A stretch of DNA of 36,628 nucleotides from Ruminococcus sp. (GTDB taxonomy: Bacteria > Bacillota > Clostridia > Oscillospirales > Ruminococcaceae), in assembly GCA_015066745.1 (NCBI GenBank), contig SVNW01000033.1:1-36628 (forward strand), given 5' to 3'. The notes under the pieces are model-generated. The model was given only the letters and a program-made list of their open reading frames with translations, was not told the origin of the DNA and did not search any database. The translations under genes were made by a program, and so were the position numbers. This document shows, piece by piece, positions 30,875 through 36,628 of this stretch (position 1 is the stretch's first letter; the number at the start of each line of letters is the position of its first letter).

Positions 30875-32440
30875 CTAATCATTTTCTGTAGTTACGGTAG
30901 TAACTTCGGTTTCATCGGGAATCTGTGTTATATTGACGTCAGCTTCATATTGTCCTACGACCCAGATGTTTTTGAATTTTTTCTGATCTTTCGGCATTAC
31001 CGAGACAGTATAAGTACTTTGTCCGATATTTGGCTGTCCTGCACTGGAAAGTTCATTTTTTGATACATCGATCTCTAAAATCAGATCATCAGCTTTCAGT
31101 CTGGCAATATCGTTGGCAGGTCCTATGACTTTTACATTATTAAGACATTGTGTGACTGCTTCGGCTTTATATTTTGCTGAGTACGGATTTTTAAATGTGA
31201 AATTTGAAAGTACTTCAAAAGTTTTGGTATCAAGACCTTCACTGTTGAAAGTTACTACACATTCCTGAACTTTTGAATCATTTGTAAGTTTAGGGTAGCT
31301 TTCAAGTGCTTTTGTAATATCAAAAGTAGTCTGGTAACCGATGTCTATCTTGTTAAGAGAGAGATTTTCATCGGAAGCAACAGGTAAAACATCAATATTA
31401 TCAAGAGACGGATCATCGGTTGAAACTGATATAGCTTCCGGTTCAAGCACTATTCTGTCACGAATAAACTGCGGATCCAGATATGATGGTATATTATCAA
31501 TGTTATATGTCAGAGCCAGTTCTTTTATCTTCGAAACAGATACAGTTACTATGATATCTTCTTTGTCAAGCTTCATCTTGTCTTTTGCAAAATATGTCTG
31601 CATCTTTCCGTTAAGAGAATTGTCTTCTTCATCATAAAAAATCAGTTTATCAAGAGAAGTTGATACCGGATGTGATTTTCTTTCATCATAAGATGTATCA
31701 TAATTCAGATTAAGTACACATCTGCTTATTGAATTAACAATAGGGTCAGGTCCGGTAACTGTTATTTCTTCAGAAGTTATGGATTTTATTTTGTATCCTG
31801 CAGCCGCTTTTATATTTGGCGCTGAAACTTCCACCGGTATTTTTTTTGTTACCTCTTTGTACAGATAAATACTTGCATATGTTGAATCATAAAGTTCATA
31901 GCTACAGTTTACATCATTTTCATTTGACTTAAAAATCTGAATTGATGCGGAAACAGGTTGTTCACCAACGTAATTATCGACAGATACAGTTGCATAAAAA
32001 TCATTTTTGTCAAGAAAAGCAAGTTTGGTTCTGTTTGCTTTTACGTTTATATCAACTTTAGATATGTCTGCGTCATATATTCTGTAGCCTTCACGTTCAG
32101 CTTCTGTTCCTCTTATACTTGCGTCAAAGTCAATATGTACACCTTTTATCAGTTCTTCTGAATCAGGATATTCTTTGTGTGTAACATATGCCCATACAAA
32201 TATTCCGGTGAAAACAGAGAGAAAAAGAAGTATCTTATCATTGTAGATGATTTTACGGATAAACTTTCCTATAATACTTTTGGATTTTGTTACTTCAGTG
32301 TTTTCAGGATTGTTTTCTTCTGTCTGAACGGTTTCAACAGAAATTTCTTCTGTAACAGTAGCTTTTGTATCATTTTCAGGTTTATCAGTCCGGTTTATAT
32401 TGTTGTCATTATTTTTTTCGTTTGAATAATTTTTGTTCAT
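30875..32440 (-). CDS. cdaR: YbbR-domain membrane protein CdaR, regulator of CdaA
   Basis: This is a 521-aa protein from the minus-strand ATG at 32440, preceded by GAAAGGA; a TTG two codons upstream is part of the spacer. A charged, Asn/Glu-rich cytoplasmic N-terminus (about 1-65) precedes one membrane helix (ILLFLSVFTGIFVWAYVTH). Several extracellular YbbR repeats follow, with recurring PVEV and ITVTGPDPIVNSI / VKVIGPANDIARL motifs. CdaR binds CdaA and tunes c-di-AMP synthesis. The gene overlaps the end of cdaA by 32 bp, so translation is coupled, as in other Firmicutes. The acidic C-terminus ends VTTVTTEND. Confidence 0.9.
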   Translation of the reverse strand: MNKNYSNEKNNDNNINRTDKPENDTKATVTEEISVETVQTEENNPENTEVTKSKSIIGKFIRKIIYNDKILLFLSVFTGIFVWAYVTHKEYPDSEELIKGVHIDFDASIRGTEAEREGYRIYDADISKVDINVKANRTKLAFLDKNDFYATVSVDNYVGEQPVSASIQIFKSNENDVNCSYELYDSTYASIYLYKEVTKKIPVEVSAPNIKAAAGYKIKSITSEEITVTGPDPIVNSISRCVLNLNYDTSYDERKSHPVSTSLDKLIFYDEEDNSLNGKMQTYFAKDKMKLDKEDIIVTVSVSKIKELALTYNIDNIPSYLDPQFIRDRIVLEPEAISVSTDDPSLDNIDVLPVASDENLSLNKIDIGYQTTFDITKALESYPKLTNDSKVQECVVTFNSEGLDTKTFEVLSNFTFKNPYSAKYKAEAVTQCLNNVKVIGPANDIARLKADDLILEIDVSKNELSSAGQPNIGQSTYTVSVMPKDQKKFKNIWVVGQYEADVNITQIPDETEVTTVTTEND

Positions 32441-33311
32441 GAACAATCCTTTCTAAATCGCTTAAAAAAGGTAGATTTTTTTGATTTTCTTTTTCAATTT
32501 CGTCTGGTATGATCAGATCTGATAAAAGTTTGTTAAGTGATTTTGAAGTGTAGTTTCTTGTGAGTTCACCGTTATGTGCAACAGATATAATTCCAGTTTC
32601 TTCAGAAACTACTACCACTATAGCATCTGAATTTTCGCTCATTCCTATTGCGGCACGGTGACGTGAACCAAGATTTTTGTTTATGAACTGTTCACGCTGA
32701 GGTTTTGGAAGGAAACAACCTGCAGCAAGAACCATTCCGTCACGTATTATAGCTGCACCGTCATGAAGAGGTGCTTTTGGATAGAAAATATTTTCAAAAA
32801 GCTGGACGCTCGGAATACTTTTCATTACAGTACCTGTTTCAAGTTCTTCGCCGAGTCTTGTTTTTTGTTCAATAACTATGAGCGCACCTGTAGCAGTTGC
32901 AGAAAAGCTTTCACATACTTCGCATATTTCGTTAATGGCAAGTCTCCATTTTGATATGCGTTCAGGAGAGCGGTCGGATAAAAATGATATTTTTGATACA
33001 CTTGTTCTTCCGACTTTTTCTAATGTTCTTCTCAGCTCAGGCTGAAACATAATAAGTATAGCTATAAATCCATTATTAAGTATAACAGAAAGAAGAAATT
33101 CCATTGTTTTCAGATGCATAAAATCGCAGAAAAGATATGCAACCAGCAGGAAAACAATACCTTTTGCCAATTGAGATGCTCGTGTTTCACGTATTATTTT
33201 TACAAACTTATATATTATAAAAGAGAGTATGGAAATATCAAGTACGTCAATAAGTGAGAGTGTACTGAAAATACTCCATATTGATTTAAATATAGTCACC
33301 TGATTATTCAC
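32409..33311 (-). CDS. cdaA: Membrane diadenylate cyclase CdaA (DacA)
   Basis: This enzyme of up to 300 aa makes cyclic di-AMP from two ATP. Three N-terminal helices (about 20-40, 50-65, 70-90) precede the DisA_N catalytic domain, with the DGA motif at 184-186 (APLHDGAAII) and the RHR motif at 217-219 (GSRHRAAIG). The helix-joining stretch FQPELRRTLEKVGR is typical of CdaA. The start is uncertain: GTG 33311 has AAGGA only 1 nt away, while GTG 33299 (Val5) has it 13 nt away. It is co-transcribed with cdaR. c-di-AMP controls potassium, osmolyte and cell-wall balance. Confidence 0.94.
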   Translation of the reverse strand: MNNQVTIFKSIWSIFSTLSLIDVLDISILSFIIYKFVKIIRETRASQLAKGIVFLLVAYLFCDFMHLKTMEFLLSVILNNGFIAILIMFQPELRRTLEKVGRTSVSKISFLSDRSPERISKWRLAINEICEVCESFSATATGALIVIEQKTRLGEELETGTVMKSIPSVQLFENIFYPKAPLHDGAAIIRDGMVLAAGCFLPKPQREQFINKNLGSRHRAAIGMSENSDAIVVVVSEETGIISVAHNGELTRNYTSKSLNKLLSDLIIPDEIEKENQKNLPFLSDLERIVHEQKLFKRKK

Positions 33312-33381
33312 ATCCTTGCCCGGTGAGTTTTTGATTTTTCTGGTGTATTTCTAAAGTGTAATTAAAGTTTTTTATTATGTA

Positions 33382-33414
33382 ATCCCGTTTGCTTTGATTA
33401 AGAAGAAACGGGAT
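33382..33414. repeat. Hairpin between cdaA and the upstream desulfurase-like gene
   Basis: The perfect 9-bp stem ATCCCGTTT / AAACGGGAT with a 15-nt loop has no T-run on either side. It may be a weak terminator for the gene ending at 33460 or a leader element for cdaA. Confidence 0.4.
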
Positions 33415-33459
33415 ATTTCTATTTTGGAAAAATCACCATAATTATATTTTAACACATAA

Positions 33460-34611
33460 TCAGATTTTTTCAATAGCATAAGACGCATTTTTTAATGTAT
33501 AACACAAATTTTTCACATCTGAAACACTATTAAAAAATGATGGTGAAAAACGTACTGTACCTGTTTTAGTTCCAAGTGTCTCGTGTGCCAATGCAGAACA
33601 GTGAAGCCCCGCTCTCAGACAAAAACCATTTTCGCTAAGATATGAAGAAAGCCGTTCTGACGGAATATCTTTAAGATTAAAAGAAACTACAGGGAGATAT
33701 TCTGCATTTTTACAACGATATATTTTTATACCTTTGATATCATTTATACCGTCTACAAATGTATCAGAGAGATTTTTTTCAAAAGAATGTATGTTTTCTA
33801 TGCCGGTGTTTTTTAGAAATTCTATTCCTGCTTTTACAGAGAGGATTCCCGGTATATTGAGAGTACCGCTTTCAAGTGAATCGGGCATGAAGTCAGGTTG
33901 TGTCATACTTGTGGAAAGACTTCCGGTACCTCCGTATATCAGAGGTTCTATATTATATTTTCCGTCAGATATCAGCAGTCCGGTGCCTGAGATCCCATAA
34001 AGCCCTTTGTGTCCGCTTGTGCACAGAATGTTTATTCCTGACTTTTTTAATGAAACCGGTATATGACCGCAGGCCTGTGCTCCGTCTGCGATAAAACATA
34101 TATTTTTTTCATGACATATCTGAGCTATTTTTTCAACAGGAAGTCTTTGTCCTGTAACATTACTTGCAACAGTACATATAACAAGTCCGGTATTTTTTCT
34201 TATGGCCCGACTGAATGCGTCAACAGTATCCTGATCGTCTGTTGAAACTTCAACTACAGTGATAGAAATACCTTTTTCTTTTTTTAAAGCAATGAGCGGT
34301 CTGATGACTGAATTGTGTTCAAGTGAACTTGTTATAACATGCATACCGGAACGTACTGTTCCGTTTATTGCAGTATTCAGTGCATGGGTGCAGTTGTAGC
34401 AGAATATCACATTTTCCGGTTGTGCATCGAAAAAATCGGATATTTCTGCTCTTGCCTGATATACAAGTTCAGAAGATCTCATTGCAAGTATATGCCCGCC
34501 TCTGCCCGGACTTCCGCCACAATTTTCAATAGCAGACAAAACCGCATTTTTTACATTTGGTGGCTTTGGAAACGAGGTTGCGGCATTATCAAAATTTATT
34601 ATACTTTTCAT
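33460..34611 (-). CDS. Cysteine-desulfurase-like aminotransferase (class V, EPF-type)
   Basis: This 383-aa PLP enzyme opens with INFDNAATSFPKP, the class V start. The PLP lysine is Lys202 in CTSGHKGLYGISG. The mobile-loop cysteine is Cys338 in RAGLHCSALAHETLGT, followed by GTVRFSPSFFNS. This matches the 'cysteine desulfurase family' that differs from IscS/NifS and often neighbours DUF3343. It could release sulfur or selenium from cysteine or selenocysteine, but the acceptor is unknown. The start overlaps the DUF3343 stop as ATGA, so the two are coupled. Confidence 0.9.
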   Translation of the reverse strand: MKSIINFDNAATSFPKPPNVKNAVLSAIENCGGSPGRGGHILAMRSSELVYQARAEISDFFDAQPENVIFCYNCTHALNTAINGTVRSGMHVITSSLEHNSVIRPLIALKKEKGISITVVEVSTDDQDTVDAFSRAIRKNTGLVICTVASNVTGQRLPVEKIAQICHEKNICFIADGAQACGHIPVSLKKSGINILCTSGHKGLYGISGTGLLISDGKYNIEPLIYGGTGSLSTSMTQPDFMPDSLESGTLNIPGILSVKAGIEFLKNTGIENIHSFEKNLSDTFVDGINDIKGIKIYRCKNAEYLPVVSFNLKDIPSERLSSYLSENGFCLRAGLHCSALAHETLGTKTGTVRFSPSFFNSVSDVKNLCYTLKNASYAIEKI

Positions 34612-34838
34612 TTTGCCACCGCACTTTCATTTTCTGATACAGTATATAATATTCCTTGTTTATCAAGAACAGAAAGTGCCTTCTGAAAATCTGTATATAT
34701 TTTCAGTGAATATATACAGCCTTCTGTTGAAGTGACTGTTTTAAAAATTTTACAGTCAATTTTGTTTAATGATAATATTGATGACGCTTTTAATGCGTCA
34801 GTAGAAGACCTTAATTTTAATATGGTATAGTCATTCAC
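34608..34838 (-). CDS. DUF3343 protein, putative sulfur/selenium carrier-like
   Basis: This 76-aa protein begins MNDYTILKLRSSTDALKAS and has the DUF3343 pattern, with one Cys in NKIDCKIFKTV and one in TEGCIYSLKI. The family is described as Se/S-carrier-like and usually pairs with class V aminotransferases. It overlaps the desulfurase-like gene by 4 bp. No selD, selA or molybdenum hydroxylase gene is nearby, so its role here is open. Confidence 0.8.
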   Translation of the reverse strand: MNDYTILKLRSSTDALKASSILSLNKIDCKIFKTVTSTEGCIYSLKIYTDFQKALSVLDKQGILYTVSENESAVAK

Positions 34839-34921
34839 TTATATCACCTCATAATACAAAAATATTGGTATTTATATTATATGAGGTCATCTGAAGATGT
34901 GTGATTTTGTCGTGACAGATA

Positions 34922-35398
34922 TTATTTTTTTGAAATAAGGCATACAGCATGTGCTGATATACCGAGTTTTTCTCCTGTAAATCCAAGATGTTCTTCTGTC
35001 GTTGCCTTTATATTGACAGCTGAAATATCACAATTTACTGCTTTTGATATATTTTCTCTCATTGATTCGATATGAGGGGCGAGTTTTGGCGCCTGGGCAA
35101 TGACGGTAGCATCTATGTTTATTACATGATAACCTTTGCTTTCTACCATTTCGCATACATTTTTCAGGAGTAAAAGACTATCGGCTCCTTTAAAAGCATC
35201 ATCAGTATCCGGAAAATGTTTTCCTATATCTCCGAGTGCGGCTGCACCGAGTAAAGCGTCTGATATGGCGTGGAGCAGAACATCGGCATCGGAATGTCCG
35301 AGGAGACCTTTTTCGTGTGGTATTTTTACACCACCTATGATAAGATCTCTGTTTTCTGCAAGTTTGTGTACATCGTAACCATGACCTATTCTGAACAT
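34922..35398 (-). CDS. ispF: 2-C-methyl-D-erythritol 2,4-cyclodiphosphate synthase
   Basis: This 158-aa trimeric enzyme belongs to the non-mevalonate isoprenoid route. Metal ligands Asp9 and His11 lie in GHGYDVHKL, and [33 protein letters not shown] is the family hallmark. [11 protein letters not shown] is the C-terminal signature. The ATG at 35398 follows AAAGGAAAG within the end of ispD; the two overlap by 13 bp. The full length is normal for the family. Confidence 0.96.
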   Translation of the reverse strand: MFRIGHGYDVHKLAENRDLIIGGVKIPHEKGLLGHSDADVLLHAISDALLGAAALGDIGKHFPDTDDAFKGADSLLLLKNVCEMVESKGYHVINIDATVIAQAPKLAPHIESMRENISKAVNCDISAVNIKATTEEHLGFTGEKLGISAHAVCLISKK

Positions 35399-36081
35399 TT
35401 TTCTTTCCTTTCATCAAAGAGGATTTTTGCTATTGCGATATCTTCCGGTGTAGTTATTTTTATATTTGTATAATCACCGGTAGTCATACATATCTTTGCA
35501 CCTATAGCTTCTGCAAGCTGGCAGTCATCTGTAAAGTCAAGTCCGTTTCTTAGTGCAAATTCCATACCGCGCATATAGACTGATCTTTTAAAAATCTGCG
35601 GAGTTTGCGTGATATATAATGAGGAACGGGGAGGAGTATCCATGATAAGTCCTTCAGAAACAACTTTTATAGTATCTTTTACAGGTACTCCAAGTACAGC
35701 ACCACTGAAAATTCGTGCGTCTGATATGGTTTTTTCTATGTGTTCGGGTTTTACCAGAGGTCTTGCACCATCATGAACAGCTATCATTTTAGCATGGTCT
35801 GATATTTTACGTATACCGTTAAAGACACTTTCCTGCCTTGTATTTCCTCCTTCTGTAACATGAGCAAGTTTTGTGATATTATATTTATCTGCAAGCTCTT
35901 TTATGATATCCATATTTTCTTTTTTGGTGGATACTATTATCTCGAGAATGCTTTTGCATTTTTCAAAAGCAAGCATGGAGTGGACTATTACAGGAATGCC
36001 GTCTATTTCTGAAAATTGTTTGTCTGTACCGTTCATTCTTGATGAATTTCCGGCTGAAACTATTATTACTGAAGTATCCAT
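35386..36081 (-). CDS. ispD: 2-C-methyl-D-erythritol 4-phosphate cytidylyltransferase
   Basis: This 231-aa enzyme couples CTP to MEP. I start at ATG 36081 ([11 protein letters not shown]), with AAAGGA about 10 nt upstream; an ATG at 36099 lies before that site. The N-terminal nucleotide loop is [16 protein letters not shown], a variant of the usual AAGxGx[20 protein letters not shown] and [12 protein letters not shown] are all present, as is DDCQLAEA. It is co-transcribed with ispF, a common pairing or fusion. The upstream promoter has an extended -10 box. Confidence 0.94.
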   Translation of the reverse strand: MDTSVIIVSAGNSSRMNGTDKQFSEIDGIPVIVHSMLAFEKCKSILEIIVSTKKENMDIIKELADKYNITKLAHVTEGGNTRQESVFNGIRKISDHAKMIAVHDGARPLVKPEHIEKTISDARIFSGAVLGVPVKDTIKVVSEGLIMDTPPRSSLYITQTPQIFKRSVYMRGMEFALRNGLDFTDDCQLAEAIGAKICMTTGDYTNIKITTPEDIAIAKILFDERKEKCSE

Positions 36082-36423
36082 TATACATCGTCCTTTCATG
36101 TGTACAGATATCGGTGTCTTTTCTACAATATTTTCGCAAGAGTAAGTCCTGCCTTTTAATTATAGCATAATTTTTACGATATATAAAGTACTTTCATAAT
36201 CTTTTTTTTTAATTATTGCTTATAAAAAAGTTACAGTTATATTGTATTTTTTTATAAATTGAGTTATACTGTACCCGAGTTTTACACTTTGAGTACAAAA
36301 AACAGTTCTAAACCACGTAAAACCTAATTGTAAACAATTTATTAATTGTTATTGCAAGTTATTGCATTTTCGCTTGAAATATGATATAATATATTTACAT
36401 CTATTCATCAAGGGGGGATCGCA
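36082..36423. other. Intergenic region between ispD and the transposase gene
   Basis: This AT-rich 342-bp gap has no gene. It holds the ispD promoter on the minus strand: TTTATA, a 17-bp spacer and TATAAT with TG one base before it. It also holds a plus-strand promoter for the transposase at 36362-36390 and a 10-bp direct repeat GTTATTGCAA / GTTATTGCAT at 36348-36367. Short AATTGT-type inverted pieces near 36327-36350 might belong to an element end, but none is convincing. Confidence 0.55.
36362..36390 (+). promoter_or_regulatory. Promoter of the terminal transposase-like gene
   Basis: TTGCAT (36362-36367) and a perfect TATAAT (36385-36390) are separated by 17 bp, 33 bp before the ATG. Confidence 0.6.
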
Positions 36424-36628
36424 ATGATATCAAAACACAAAATAAAATATAAAGACGGAACATATAAAACAAATGTCAGAATTGTAGAAGGATATCGCCC
36501 AGGTCCGGGTATGGCTCCTAAACAAAGACAAATAAAAAATCTAGGTTACGCAGAAGACTACGAGGATCAGGATGCGTTCTGGAAAATGGTTGAAGAAGAG
36601 GAACGTAAGTTTAAAGAATCAAAAGAAA
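36424..36628 (+). mobile_element. N-terminus of a probable transposase (IS1634/IS4-like), cut by window end
   Basis: ATG 36424 follows AAGGGGGGATC. The 68 visible residues include TNVRIVEGYRPGPG and APKQRQIKNLGYAEDYED, followed by a charged helix FWKMVEEEERKF. The 'R-I-V-E-G-Y-R, K-Q-R-x-I-K-N-L-G' pattern is what I know from the start of IS1634/IS4-type transposases. The catalytic region is beyond the window. No terminal inverted repeat could be defined. Confidence 0.6.

Noticed and set aside
36300-36423. Terminal inverted repeat of the insertion sequence
   Set aside because: Short AT-rich complementary pieces occur by chance here, and the other element end is outside the window.

Overview
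The window looks like the chromosome of a low-GC, cellulose-degrading gut Firmicute close to Ruminococcus (Oscillospiraceae). The reasons are AT-rich intergenic DNA, strong Gram-positive ribosome binding sites, TTG and GTG starts, a GH9 cellulase and a GH25 lysozyme that both end in dockerin modules (a cellulosome trait), and a clostridial [FeFe]-hydrogenase-like sensory operon. Species cannot be fixed by eye; the dockerins favour the R. flavefaciens / R. champanellensis side over R. albus. No tRNA, rRNA, CRISPR array or phage module was seen.

Layout. 1-409: remnants, including a broken Rpn-type nuclease tail. 534-5425: S66 peptidase (+), Cache-HAMP-GGDEF diguanylate cyclase (-), bacterial PH-domain protein, FkbM methyltransferase and a small unknown protein (+). 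5665-8327: aspartate-type aminotransferase and a secreted GH25-SH3-dockerin lysozyme (+). 8395-11342: a complete agr-type peptide quorum-sensing locus on the minus strand, agrA-agrC then agrB-agrD, followed on the plus strand by an unknown 140-aa gene whose promoter carries the same operator as agrBD. 12247-17713: thyX, DUF2156 protein, DJ-1 protein, 5-formyl-THF cyclo-ligase, mltG and a U32 protein (+). 17764-21576: a minus-strand operon of DRTGG, RsbW-like ATPase, [FeFe]-hydrogenase-like Fe-S protein, DRTGG, PHP, a second ATPase and a tiny membrane protein. 21844-25904: SDR oxidoreductase and a 1082-aa lipoprotein (+). 26031-27849: two tandem, nearly identical Rpn-family nuclease genes (+). 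28019-36081, all minus: dockerin GH9 cellulase, cdaR-cdaA (c-di-AMP synthesis), cysteine-desulfurase-like protein with a DUF3343 partner, and ispF-ispD. 36424 to the end: start of a probable transposase (+).

How parts work together. The agr locus is the most informative. The agrBD promoter and the promoter of the unknown gene at 11610 share two 10-bp direct repeats on a 21-bp period, ending 7 bp before the -35 box. This predicts a positive feedback loop plus one adjacent output gene. The hydrogenase-like operon looks like a signalling cassette, since it has no electron-transfer partner and carries two anti-sigma-type ATPases. The terminators around it and around most other transcription units are clear hairpins, several serving both strands.

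Limits. Family calls come from motif recognition in the translations; no database search was run. Promoters and operators are pattern matches only.
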